Shown here piece after piece: positions 47,300 to 59,878 of a stretch of 64,000 bases of DNA. How positions within the stretch are numbered: the first letter of the stretch is position 1; each line of letters begins with the position of its first letter. Origin of the DNA: Lineus longissimus (Eukaryota > Nemertea > Pilidiophora > Heteronemertea > Lineidae); assembly GCF_910592395.1 (NCBI RefSeq), contig NC_088313.1, positions 14,894,437-14,958,436 on the forward strand, written 5' to 3'. The translations under genes were made by a program, and so were the position numbers. The notes under the pieces were generated by a model, which saw only the letters and a program-made list of their open reading frames with translations, searched no databases and had not been told where the DNA came from.

Positions 47300-49632
47300 T
47301 TTGCCTTTCAAATTTTGATACAGTATTGAGACTTTTGATTGCCATAAGGATGCTTCTCTATCCCCCTTGTTGACTTCCATCCCACTGTCAATTTCAGATC
47401 ATTCTCATGTAGACCAAAGGTTTTTTCCTCACCCAGGGGAAATAAGGATTTGTCCTATTATTCCCCACATCTACTCTTTCCAAAAAGGTTATAGGTTAAG
47501 GTCAAAGAGCATAAAAATCTACGGATGACTAGGCAAGGAATAGATAGATATTCTATTTATGTGTTTGACTTTGTACGGACTTGTGCTATTCCTGGCATCC
47601 TGGACGGTTTTGTCGATTTCTTCGTTTCATCCTTTGTTGCTTTCTGCATTGAGCATCATCAAGTCAACATTGCGGAAAGAATGCATCCGAGAGTGGCCTC
47701 AAGAATCTGCAAAATATTATTGTCGTATCATTGTCCATAATGTGGAGGTGTCCTGATGAAAGAGATTCTCAGGAAAGTGCTTCCTAAAAGTATATGGATT
47801 TGTCCTTCTTGTCATCTTCCTTCCAAAGGCCACCCACGGTTTGCTCCTCTTTGCTGGTGAAGTGTAAGGTGGAACTAGAGAGTTGTTGTGTTCTTGCTTT
47901 AAAGGCTTTAACATTGTTCTACCCACGGTTTGCACCTCCTTGCTGGTAAAGTATGAGGTGGAATAGTAATCCTGCAGAGAGTCGAGTTGGCTTCTTGTTG
48001 TCATGGGAAACTAGAGTTTGAGAAAGCCCCCTCATCTCTTGCAGATTGCATTGTGCCTTTGTAAGGTTTCCATTCTTATAGCCTCTAAAACTGTCTCCTC
48101 TTACTCACAACAATGTTGTTGACCATTCATGATCAACAGAAGCGATTACGCACATATCATTCAATTGCTATCGTAAATACAAGCAGGACTTGTTTTCCAT
48201 TTCGTTATCTGCCTTATTGTGTGCGGAGTATTTTGCAATCATATCGACTTATATAAATATGAGTATTCTTGATATCATATCTGATATCAGCAAGCAATGT
48301 TCCACTATAAAATCCACAGACAGAATTGAAGGAAAACTATTTCGTAATTTCTTGGCATTGGGATATGTCCTTTTAGTTTCAGCTAATCGTCAGTGTTTTC
48401 CCATTGATTTTCGAGTTTGGTATAAAGGTGGCATTCTGGATTGGCCCTCGGTGTGGATTATTGTTCAAGAAATTGAAGCGAATTCGATTTCTTTATTTCC
48501 GACAGCGATTAGAGTTGTGATGTTGTCCCAGGGGGTAAGAATACATATTGTATAAAATGCTTTGTGTCAATTTGTTACTGTTAGTGATAGACTATTATAA
48601 GGCCTATTTATCGACAAGTCTTTTGTTCCGTTTGCGGATGTTGCCTGTAGCTAGTAAGATGCTTTGGGTCTTCCACGCTATATGATGAAATATTTCCAGG
48701 CCTTTCAATTACATGCTAGCAATAGCATCTTAAAAAGAGTGTGCCCAACTTTTGGCCCGACTGAAACATTAATACTAAGTGTTTATTTTCATGTATGATA
48801 CTAACAGGATATTCGTTACATTTTAGAGTATTATTGTAGTGACAAATGCCTGAGGGCTGTATTTGATAGGATTTCGTATGTCTGTGTATTGTGAACACTT
48901 CATACAACACTGATATAAGTACGAAGTTTCATGTCACCTTAACTTGAGTTGGATGTGTGAAGTATTTTCTTTATACAATGCACCGTCATTTCTGGCAGCT
49001 ATGATGATCTCTGCTTAAAGTTGGTGTCAACCTATCTTGGCTGCAAAGTCTGTACATTGATATACTACTTCGTAAACAAATCTGCATCTCACTTGAGAAA
49101 ACCTGATTGAAATGAACTTAAGTATATCACTATATCATTGGCTGTGTCCATTTGTTAAAATTTGTTATCATGTACTCAGTGAACTTGTGATTTAAACCCA
49201 TATTCAGGAAGTGTCATTATAGAACACTTACAGTGAATGGCTTCTTTGAAAGAAGTTCTCCGACTCTGTGTAGGTGGTGATCATTGGTGATGTCACACCG
49301 GTATTCCACATTAGGGGGTTCATGTACCGCGCAAATTCCTCAATCCTTTCTTTGATTCCTCTGTACATTTTCTCACGCAGAATTCCTTTGCAAGGTGTGG
49401 CACATTTTGTTGCAATTTCTGTGTTGTGTTGTGGAGTCCTGGGCTTCGTTGGGAAGCATAAGATTCCGTATGGTATCAAATGGACCATTTAGTAAAATCT
49501 ACAATGCATGCGTTCACTGCTGAATCTGTCTTTCAGAATCTCCACCCACAAAACTCTCGATGCCACATATCCACTAACCAAATCAACTTCATTATCTCAT
49601 ATCTAACCATACGCCCTGATTTCTCTTTCCAG
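47300..49632. other. Non-coding upstream of the first receptor exon
   Basis: No domain recognised. Because the exon at 49633 begins with a splice acceptor, at least the part nearest it should be intron, with an unseen 5' non-coding exon further upstream. A 121-codon plus-strand frame at 48190-48555 runs into a GTAAGA near 48536 but has no recognisable content. Confidence 0.45.
47831..47968. repeat. Two-copy tandem repeat, period 89 bp
   Basis: CCCACGGTTTGC-CCTC-TTGCTGGT-AAGT-T-AGGTGGAA occurs at 47833 and 47922 with a few differences; the second copy ends just before 47968. Confidence 0.75.
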
Positions 49633-49701
49633 GTGAACTAATCTGTCTTGACTAGAAGAAGACGACCAACCAAAGCAATGAATATGATGAACATGAACGG
49701 G
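49633..49701 (+). CDS. HR96: Probable first coding exon of NR1J receptor
   Basis: A pyrimidine-rich acceptor (TTTCTCTTTCCAG ending at 49632) precedes a short exon with ATG at 49678 in a good context (AAAGCAATGA) and a GTAGGT donor at 49702. An in-frame TAA lies upstream of the ATG within the exon, so the ATG would be the true start. It encodes only eight residues (M-N-M-M-N-M-N-G) and ends in phase 0, matching the phase-0 start of the exon at 59879. The Met-rich start resembles the Met-rich N-terminal region that follows. The link across about 10 kb of intron is inferred from phase and position only. Confidence 0.45.
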
Positions 49702-51628
49702 GTAGGTTGAAACGCGAGCTAAATCGGCATGCGTCTTATTCACTTGCGAGCTCAGCTGTGTTGTACGACTCAGATTTGTCCTTTTATTTGCGCTTTGGTT
49801 ATTTTCTTGGTCCCTTTCTGTCTACTGATGAGTAATTAGGAATATTAGCTTACAATTAAGTATTGAAGGAGAGGTCTTGTGTAATTGAATATTCATAACG
49901 CAACATATACATGATGTAGAAGATTCTATGTGAATTTTTAGTCGCTTTGCAGATAGGTGTCACTGTGGTAGAATTTACTTTTACTCCATGTGAATGCATT
50001 TGATCTCAGCAATGGTTAAGATTGATGTTCCCTTTACCCTGCTACAGTTCGATTATTGTAGCATTCACTGTTGTGATTTTGCCCTACGTGTCTCCCGCTG
50101 ACGTTCTCACCGACTTATGTCCTCTTTAAAAATCTTGGTTCCTGAGCAGAAAATGTCAATGTGAAAGTTTCATCCTTGTTATTTCAAAGTGAAAGTGTCA
50201 TCATCATCAGGGACAGAGCTTCTAAAATAGTCGGTAGTCTTGAACAACCTATGTGCCAGGGAAGCATTAATGACCTGTTGTTGACTCTTACATACATGAG
50301 GTTGTGCCTTTCTGACACATGATAGACCTGTCCAAACTCTTTTATGACACATGGTTGTGATTTTAATGACGGGCAACTGTCCCTGCTAAATGACAAGTGG
50401 TTTTCCAGTGCTTCAACTATGGTTGACCTTAGTTGTGACACATGTTGTCCCTGTAATGTCAAGAATCACCAGATTATCATGCATTTGACGTCCCCAAATC
50501 TCATTTATTTGACAGGCAATTTATGACCGGAGTCCCACCCTTGAAGTAAGCTTTGTTTGAAAATCAATCACCAGGCCACCAACGCACCAACATTTTGATT
50601 TGAAAAAACCTAGTCACCTATGGCAACACCAGTCATCCTTTGAATTCCCAGATTCTGCCGATTTTGGTTATTTTAACTCAAAATATGTTATTTGATTGTT
50701 TCCGTTTAACTAATTCTAACATTATGTGTTACTGGTGATTGATGTGTTTCGACCATAACTGTCTTCTTGCCTTTACTGATACTCTGTTGAGGACTGATAA
50801 AAATGTGCCGGTTTGCCACCTGAGCTAGCTATTTGCTATAAAAAATGTGCCCGCAATGGCAAACTGCGGCAGTTCCCTGCTGTACTGGAATCAGACCTTC
50901 AGTGTTGGTGAATATGAGACAATCATATTTTATCAAATATTGAAAATCTCGATGTTACTGCTGCCATTATGGATGATATGAATCAAACGATAACGATAAC
51001 TTTCTTGGTGGCTTCTATAGTGGTGGTGATAATGTTGAATATGATAATGATACATCTGCAAGATCTGTTTTCGTGTTATTGACAATGCTGATGTCTTCGG
51101 GATGGTGATGATAACAGTAATGATGACAGGCATTGATTAAAAAAAACTAATCTTGTTTTTAATTTGGGCGTAAATGAAGAAAGGGACAACTTACAAAAGT
51201 ACTGTATGGGAATGATTGAAAATGGCACAATATGGAACTTGTTGCTTTCTTCCAAGGCTGACAACAGCACTTGTAGTGGCAGAGAAAGTAACCAACAACA
51301 GAATTGGCGTCCGCGTGAAAAATGTGATAAAACGCTATAGTTATATTCTAAAACACCTGGGTTTAGAATGAACCGCACTTTACAGTGTAAATGCACTAGG
51401 CACGAATGAAGCCTCGTTTTGAATTCAGCGGTGATGGTCAGGCAACCATTACCGCTTGGGTTGGTGTAAAATATGGAAGCATTTCAAAATCATTTAAAAC
51501 CACATTATTCGTTATTTAATTTGAGATGTTTTAGACTCCAAAATCAAGGAAAACACTTGGATGACAGTATTTTACAACTTATTTTCTTTGGCATCAGGAT
51601 TTTCTCATTTCTCTTCCTACAACTATAG

Positions 51629-51724
51629 GCATTCAGCACAATGCAGCTTCATGACTACTATGGAAATGAAACGGGCATCATGCCGTCACTGCGGCAGCGA
51701 ATACCGGGATCGGCAGAGCAGGCA
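51629..51724 (+). CDS. HR96: Candidate optional N-terminal exon of NR1J receptor
   Basis: A strong pyrimidine-rich acceptor (TTTCTCTTCCTACAACTATAG) is followed by 96 open nt ending at a GTACGT donor. The frame that stays open is phase 0 on both sides, so this exon could be inserted between 49633-49701 and 59879-60250 without a frame change, or could supply its own start at ATG 51641. It encodes 32 residues, including H-D-Y-Y-G-N-E-T-G-I and R-Q-R-I-P-G-S. There is no known motif, and a chance open interval between splice-like sites is possible. Confidence 0.3.
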
Positions 51725-52460
51725 GTACGTATCTCGTAGATCAGATTAAAATCTGACATCTTCGGTCATAACTTGCGACTCATTTTCACAACTGGAAATA
51801 GCTGTTACTGTAGTATACTGTTACAATGGCAAAGTCGAACTCTTTCGAAATGTTGGAAGATGGCACGATGTTGACAGTGTCAAGTAACTCGCAACAAACA
51901 ATGAAAGAAAACTTTCTCAAAAAAAAACACGGTATCAACAGAGCACGGGAGAGTATGAGGCAGTTAAAAATTTTGGTAAACTTAAAGAGCAAAAGTTGTT
52001 GTTTTGAACAAGAAATCGGAGAGTTATTATGTTAGGTTGACTAAGGGTGCCAATTTAGAGTATCCGGTACCGTTGAATTACCTTGCCAAACATCGAGTAA
52101 CAGCTATATTGGGTTGTAAATGAGCCAGCGGGACATGGATTGAAACTTGGAGAAGTTATCGTCCTTTTCCCCTTATATCTCTCCCTGTCGTCGGCTTTTT
52201 GTGTTACTTCCTGGCATGTCAAGGTCCCAGTGTACAGTCACTGCTTTAAGTAACCTGCATTGTCAAGTGCAGCATTGACGTAACTTGGTTTTATGACATA
52301 GGTGGAGGAGAAAAGAGGTTTTTGTCCCCCATGGCCAAAAAGCTAGCAACAGGGCTGTCTGGTGTGCTAAAATGCAGGTTAATTTTGGTCAGAACTGTAT
52401 GAATTGTGACAAAGCATGCCAATGCATTACATTAGTCCAGTTTGAAACCTTGTGATGTAC

Positions 52461-52557
52461 ACAGAAAAATGCAAAGCTTTCGCACATTACCATGTGATAA
52501 TGTTCCATTATCTCACATGGGATGGGATAAATGTGCAAAAGCTTTGACTTTTTCTGT
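52461..52557. repeat. 97-nt foldback hairpin
   Basis: The outer arms (ACAGAAAAATGCAAAGCTTT... and the inverted ...AAAGCTTTGACTTTTTCTGT) pair over about 27 bp with three mismatches. After a ~10-nt asymmetric bulge a second stem (CATGTGATAATG / CATTATCTCACATG) pairs near the loop. It is either a very small foldback MITE or a structured RNA such as a miRNA precursor; the long paired outer arms and lack of a target duplication leave both open. Confidence 0.6.
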
Positions 52558-52685
52558 AAGCTTATCAGCCTACAAGGTTTAAAACTGGAATAATGTAATA
52601 TCCAAATGGACAAATGAATGTATACAAATGCCAATGTATATTGCCTTTCCTGATCTTCTTGACTTACTGTGATGGAGTCCAGTTA

Positions 52686-53114
52686 TACTACGTTCACACT
52701 GAAGGCGAATTGAAACCGTCTTCCGGAGAGCGCTCTCCTGAAAGCGGTTTGTAAAATCCGGTCGCGTCACACTTGGGTCTTAAAGCGCATTCAAATCGGT
52801 TTAAAACGGGTCACACTGAATACGCATTAACGATGCGCCATCTATAAGTACATGGTTGAACTCACTCACAGTTATGTTGTGGGCATGCGCAGTGCGAACG
52901 CACTGCTTAATGCGCATTAAGCGTGCCACACTACGAATTCCAAAGCGGCTTCAATGCGAATTAACCAAAGCGACTTCGTTGATGCGCATTAAAGAACCGT
53001 ATTTGTTAAAGCGGTTTGAAAACGGTTCAAACCGACCTGAGTGTGAACACCCAATACGTATTAAAGGTTTAAAGCGGATTCAATTCGCTTTATAACCCCA
53101 GTGTGAACACAGTA
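52686..53114. mobile_element. PIF/Harbinger-like MITE
   Basis: The left end TACTACGTTCACACTG and the inverted right end TACTGTGTTCACACTG form a 16-bp terminal repeat with two mismatches, flanked by TTA on both sides (52683-52685 and 53115-53117). A 3-bp TWA duplication is typical of PIF/Harbinger elements. The interior is GC-rich with repeated GCGCATTAA and AAAGCGG motifs and, near its middle, the perfect 18-bp palindrome GCTTAATGCGCATTAAGC. It is 429 bp and non-coding. Confidence 0.75.
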
Positions 53115-55955
53115 TTAGATAGGATGGCATTTCTCCTCGATGATGCTGTGTGTAGTTATAGTTGCATGTTGCTCTTAAATAGCTCTGTGTGTAGCATGCT
53201 GTGGTAATGGGTCACATTAGCAAGTAGCCTAGCTGAACTTAAATCTATCACCACCATGATCACGTGTGGTAAAAAACACATTCTGCAATCACATTATACT
53301 CGAAATCACTTTTCTTAAAACTTTGCATCTTTTTTCTTGGCCCATATACATATGTAGATATTTAAGCGCCTAAAGTTCTCAACTTGGTTTGTTTCAAAAA
53401 GGATCTAAAATATATCAATTCATACTTATGACTTAAATTAATGTTAGGGGAATGCATGTTGTCTGATGATTGTCGCATGTTGCTTTACCTATGAACTCCT
53501 TCAAGTTGCCTTTGATGTCAGTATTAAAACTGCATGGCCTTTAGTGATGACTTCAAATAATGATTGTTTATCATCCTCCCACAACCAGAGTGTGACTTTA
53601 GAAATGATCTAAGACCTGTAATGGGAGAATATCCTGTACAGGCCTGGAAATAAAGCCCCAACACTTAACGTTATAGCCAATTGATACTCGTGAATCAAAA
53701 CCTATAATACTTTGATATTTTTCATCCCTAGTTGCATGAGTTCCCGTTTTTCCCCATGCAGGTAGATGTAAACAGCATCCCGATTTCTCACGTTGCCCTT
53801 GAGTTCGCCCACAGTTTAGTTGTACGTTTCACCCTATTCAAACCCTGTTGAGCATTTTTTGAGTTAAAATTCACAGCTTGTTTTGCTGTTGCATGACCAC
53901 GTGTGTTGCAAGTTCTGTTCAGTCCGCTGTCAAAATAATTACTGAAAACCGAAGCTGTTTTATACCTTAATTGGGATCAAGTATTTTTGCAAAACATCCA
54001 AGAGTGGTCTCCCTGCTGTGGTCCATGCCAGAGAGAAATGCAGCAGTAGTGTTGCTTGCAATAATAATTGCAAAATCCTAACCGTGCAAAAAACGGTGCG
54101 ATTTTCTATTCTCATGAAAGCTGCATCGTACTTTTTGCATTTTTTGCAGGTATTTTGGAGTGAAAAATGCAAAAAGCTGGCGACTGCTGTCTGCATGGTT
54201 TCAGTACTTGTTGAGGCAATTTTGTTGATAACTTTTTGCATGATAAGCGAGCAACTGTTTTCTGCTTTTGTTTCAATTTTATTTGCCAGCAGTGGTAACT
54301 GTAAACTGCCAAACTTTTGGTGTTTCTTTGTCGTGTTATAAAGACTGCCAGGGTAGGTCGAAAATGCAAAATAAAACCTGAGGTGCCCGCCGAGGGTTTT
54401 TTATGTAATTTGAGGTCCACCTGATCAGCATTGGTCAGACAACCAAGGACCTTACAGCAAGATATTGATTTCTATTCTAAAGGGGCCCAGAATGAACAAC
54501 CTGGCGGTCCTTAGTTGCGACACCGAGGACCATTCCCAACAGAACGAGATGTAGGTGACCAGGATCTTTAGAATGATGACCTCCGATTTAATAGTTGCCC
54601 TTGTGCGGGGTCGGTTGTGAGGATCCAAAAGTTTGAAAACACGTTCTTGCTTTTGTTGAAATGAAATTTACTAAACATTAAAAGGTTTTTCGGTCGAGAA
54701 TCAAATATGTTGTCCTGAAGCTCCTGTTTATTTGGTTTTCAAAAGTTGATGTTGGGGATTGAACTTTGCAGACATTGTTTGTGAACTTTTTTGTTGTCTT
54801 CTAAAAATCATAACTTGGTACAATCTTGAAAGTATTCGAAGAAGGGCCATGGTTTTTGGCATTAAAGAACCTTTAGTGTATTTCCTAGAGATCGTGGTGT
54901 ATTGTTCTTTTCCATTGAAAGTTACATATGTCTAAAGGTCGAGTCTTTCACTAAGATATGCGTGGTTTAAATGACCTTTTGACTACTACGTTTTAACGGC
55001 TGTTCCTTGTTCGAAATGTCAGAGTTTTACGGAAAAACACTCGTTGCAGGAAACACATGAATGGGGTCGATTTTTCGATTGAACCTCGTACTTATATGAG
55101 TCAACCATGAAAGGCACTCTCTTCTTCACAGCTGGTCGAGTTGATGTCAAGTTTGTACTTTTTCTGAAACTTGAAGATTAAAAGTTTCAGTTAGGGGACA
55201 CCTCAAAGTCATTAAGTCTCTAAGATTTTATTGTTGGGTCAGCCATCACAAGACCTCAAAATCAAACCTGATAATTTCACAGGTGGTACGGCAATGATAA
55301 ACATCATGCCTTTTATAGATTTAGCTTCGACTGAAACTTTATGGCCAAGGGACAGACAGTAAAGTCTACCCGTCTAGATGTATCCTATAGAAATGACAAT
55401 ACAGTCTCCAGCCATTTCACAATGGTCGCCCAGCTGACCAGTGCCCAAATATGTTGATCATGCAATAAGCAATCACGAGTGAGTGTTTCAGTAAATAATG
55501 AGAAATGGGCTTCCCTGGAAACAAATCATATCCACGGTGTTGACTGAAGAAACACACGAAAGATTTCATTGCGGTCGTTTTTGATATTTTTCATACGTTT
55601 TATGTTAGTGTTTTTTGTGGTCTCATCATTTTCTGTATGATTTCATGCGAACAGATTGAAGAAGGACTGAAGGTAGAACTATTGATGTCTAATCTGTCCT
55701 GCATGACTGTTACTGTTAGCACTAAGTCACATCATGTTTATGGACGTGTATGCAAAAGTACATGTGTGAAGAAAATCTGTTAGACCTCTCTTAGCAGTCC
55801 TAACCTCTCTATACTGGTAACTCGATCTCTGAGAGCCACTTTCGTTTTCTGTACGAAGACAAGATGTCTCTTGGCTGAGGTACCTTCTTAGAAACCATAG
55901 CAGTGACAATGATTATGGAAGAGAGATGTCAGAGATGATTTTAGAGCATTGTTAA

Positions 55956-56268
55956 CTCTTTCAGTCCGTAACTTGTTTCGCGCGGTTTGATTTGAAAACC
56001 GAGGCGAATTTCAGAGAATCAGACTTAAATTGGCATACGATAGCACAGATTGCAGCGCTGTCTGATAACTACCAATCCAACTGTAATCGATTGAAAAGAT
56101 CGTCACCGCTTTGTCACATGTTGCTTGAATCACCACAAGTGTATGCAAGGCGAAGGCATCATGTGACAGTGCGAGAAATTTGAATTTCGAAAAACCGTGA
56201 ATATACGGTCTACGGCTTTGAAATCAAATATGGTGGACCGTATATATGCGGCTTGTGGGCTGAAAGAG
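55956..56268. mobile_element. TTAA-flanked piggyBac-like MITE
   Basis: The ends CTCTTTCAGTCC and the inverted CTCTTTCAGCCC form a 12-bp terminal repeat with one mismatch, directly bracketed by TTAA at 55952-55955 and 56269-56272. A TTAA target duplication with short inverted repeats is the piggyBac signature. It is 313 bp, without transposase. Inner sequence GTGAATATACGGTC..GACCGTATATATGCGG near the right end forms a further inverted repeat. Confidence 0.8.
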
Positions 56269-58044
56269 TTAAGTTATGTCTTGTCGAGTATGAGAGGCAT
56301 GTTGCTATATTTGGTGTTAATATCTCAATATAACCAATGAGATTTGCCTGAACCCATTACAGGATTAATAGTGGCATTTACACTAATTGAATAATTAATT
56401 AATTAATGCCACCAAACATGCCTCATCCAAATGGCACCGACATGCTTCTTTTTCCACCAATGGGGATTTCCTTGCCCTTGGACTGGATTGGAGACGATAC
56501 ATTATTGGCCGGAAAATAAGACCAAGTTTCGAGTGGTCTCCTATATTTCTCTGAAGCGATTGGCTTTCCCCTGGTCAAGTGAAATTGATCAAACTTTCAC
56601 ACTTTATGGATCAAATTGGAAGCTGCCTCCATCATCTTGTTTGATGGTGGTACTTTGTACTAGTAGTTGAGAGAGGATTCTGCAGATTTTCTCCCGGCCT
56701 TTTTTAATAGGCCCGGCATCCTTAAAGTATTCTAGGTTTACAGTATAAGAAGGGTTGAGAACGAGAAAGTATGATCTCCAATGTTTCCAATGATGGTTTT
56801 TGAAGCCATTGCTGAGATTTGGTCACAAACTCATCGGCATAAAGCCATGGGGATGTCGGGGTTGTGAGCTCTTTTGGGGCAGTATCCTTGATGACCCTGG
56901 TCTCGAAATCCTGCAAGGCTAATCCTCTGCATCTTGACCCCCTAAGCTAGCATCGCTACGACATGCTGGTGAAAGTAGGGGGTAGTCCGGATGCAGCGAA
57001 CCAAGAATATTTTGTAAAGGATGCCTGAAAGAAGTTGTTTAATTGTGTAAAATGTGCCCAGCGCATGTCAATCAATGTAACACTAAATATTGTCGAGTAT
57101 AGTATGTAGATCACTGCACCTTTGTAAAATGTTGCACATTTCTCTGTGTTTGTGACAGTCATATTGGAACTTACGGCACATCTAAACTCGGAAGAGATGT
57201 TTCTTCAAAAACAGGTCTCCTGATCTTAGATTCTGCACCAAGCATAAGCAGTTGAATCGGCATTGTTGACACGTTTGTGTATTATGATCAGTCAGTTAAA
57301 AAAACCTGAATTAGGGAAATGAAGCTTAAGATATTTAGACAACAGCTTCCAACTTTCTGTGTTGTGAGTTAGCTATATGTCTCTACCCTTGAATGAGCAG
57401 CATTTTCCCCTCCACATGTAGAATAGTTATATATTGCATTGTTGATACAGCCATACTCTTGTTTCAAATGGCATTCCTCCATCTTGCAATCATTCAAAAA
57501 GAGGATCAAATCAAAAGTAACTTAAGTGTATAATTAGATTCTTGGAGTCTGATATGTCTTGTGATACCTGCAAGCCCCAACGCAAACGAAAAAATGTAAT
57601 GCTTTTCAAGTCTGATTGGCATTTCCTGAGTAGGTGAATCAACGACTCGCAAATCAGTATCGCATTAGCCACAGACGTGCCATCTCTCCGCACATATGAC
57701 AATCGGATTTGTGCAGGAAAAGATGTGAGACAGACATTTAAATTAAATTCTCAACTATTTTTGGAGCTGGGTGATACTTTCAAGCCAAAAATATTGAGAC
57801 ATCTGTAAGGTTGCAGACATGTTCTCTGAAGCATTTGATACAGCTGCTTACGTAACTGGATGGGTCAAAATGTTCCACTTCTTGGTCAGTCTCATTTATG
57901 CCAAGTCGAACACCTCAATGTGCGTGTCATGGATTTGGTGTCTGATGTACTTTTAAACTAACAATCACGCAACTTTCAATCCCACAACTTTGGGATGCGT
58001 TGGGCCGACAGCATCGATTAGGACTGAATTTGAATAAGAATATG

Positions 58045-58235
58045 GATAAATTATGACGACCTCTCTCTGCTGTTTTCATGGCCTTGGCAAACGGAAGCGG
58101 GCCGTTGAATACACATGAAATATCAAGTACTCTGTCTGACAAGTCTGCATAAACTAAATTTTGACGACCTCTCTGCGCCATTTTCATGGCCTTGGCAAAC
58201 GGAAGCGCGCCGTTGAATACACATGAAATATCTGA
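58045..58235. repeat. Two-copy tandem repeat, period 108 bp
   Basis: GACGACCTCTCT--GC followed by TTTTCATGGCCTTGGCAAACGG and CCGTTGAATACACATGAAATATC occurs at 58055 and 58163, nearly identical. The adjoining AGTACTCTGTCTGACAAGTC (58124) recurs a third time near 58375 without the rest, so the array is rearranged. Confidence 0.8.
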
Positions 58236-59878
58236 TTTTGCCTCTTAGACCAATATGATTTTACGAAGCCTCGACACATGATTTTGTTAGTGTCGGGGAA
58301 AGAAAATCCATCAACTGCCAATATTTACATATGGCATTCAACCTATTTGAACACGGAGCGCAATGAATGTAAAAGTACTCTGTCTGACAAGTCTGCACGT
58401 CTGCGCACATTACATGTACAGGCGCAAACTGTATAGACTGCTTTCGAGTGGTTTGGTGGTCGATATGCCAACTCTTAAAGTGTCACTTACGCGTAATACA
58501 TACGAGTAATGTGCATACGTAATTACCGGCAAACTCTCTCTGTGTTTGTTTTTTAGGAAGTGTTGCGTGAAGTGTATTTTTCTTTTGCACAGCCTTCGTG
58601 TAAGAATTAGGTAGTTTTGGAAGTGTCGGATGTAGAAAACTAATATGTCCTTTGAAGAACTTGGCAGATTTACAAAATGGATTTTTCTATGTAGTCTAGT
58701 TTCTAAGACAATTTGATCCAGCGTGTCAATTCCTGAAAAGCGTCCTTGCACAGACTTGGCGTATGAAGCGTGAAGTTTTGGAGGATGAGAAAACTAATAC
58801 TTTCTTTGACATGTTTGAAGATTTAGGCATTTTGACTGAAAAACATATGTTTGTTTGTGATACTGCTTTTGAACGATGACATATTTACACTTAGACGGTC
58901 CATACATCATCTGTGTGGATTAACGATCACATGTATGTATGCAGTTGTCTAAAGATGTCTCTAGCTATGACAGTTTTAAAGTGAGGGTACAGACGGATAT
59001 CTTTGTTTACAAAATGACATCATTACCGTTGGCTGCATGTGCGTACTCGTATCTCAACAGAGGGGATGGCGTGATGTAACAATACCAGCGTCACACGATC
59101 GTTGATTGTTTCACTTTGATAGGAGGTGTTTTTCTCGCCTATCTCATGACTTGCATGATATACTAGAATAAAACTTGAATCCGATTTTGTTACACTAGCA
59201 GCTGTACATCATCGGTTAAGCATCATTGTGTTATCGACAGAAATATCATCAGGTGGATGGTTTATCGCAGCTTTTTTTCATGAAAACTATGTTAAAGAGA
59301 TACGAGAGTGTGCGCGCATGATGTTTACAAATTAGTCGTGACGTCATCGAAATCCATCTATAGGCAAGAGATTTCGTATTCGATCTTGCACATGAACGAA
59401 TTTGACTTTTACAAGTGGATTATTGAAAAACATCTGTCTGCATAGCGTGATCAATGCATAATGTTTATTTACATGAAATAAAGCAACTTATGCTTTCACA
59501 AGTTTCATAGGGAAATGGAGGGGAGCTCTGTGAAAAAGGTTGGCTTGACGTCAAGTTCTGAAGACTAAACTTGAAAAAGGCATCGAAAAGTTCTATTTCT
59601 CATATAATTGATATCCTTCTCGGTTTTTGATTGCCTGCTTGCTTGCTGTTGAAAATTTCGCCTGCTTTCCGGTTTACGCAAAGCTTTTATCTGGCTATGG
59701 CTCAGAATTTCTTCCTAAACTATCTGTAGCTACAAGTTTGTAAACATTCATTATAACAAGGTCATAACCATTTTCATTTGATATTGTTTGAGTGAATAAT
59801 AGATTAGTCAGATGATGAAAACCTTGATGAGAAGTCCGCTCTCAATTTGATAACCTCTGTCACTCCTCATTATTGCAG

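Larger units (their letters stand above)
49702..59878 (+). other. Long first coding intron (inferred)
   Basis: About 10 kb between the ATG exon and the first zinc-finger exon, apart from one candidate extra exon at 51629. It hosts a foldback hairpin (52461), two MITEs (52686 and 55956) and a 108-bp duplication (58045). The remainder holds no recognisable gene; the open frames on both strands near 53960-54420 have no recognised domain. Confidence 0.45.

Noticed and set aside
48190-48555. 121-codon plus-strand ORF ending near a GTAAGA donor
   Set aside because: No recognisable domain, no good acceptor pairing that I could see, and ORFs of this length arise by chance in 64 kb.
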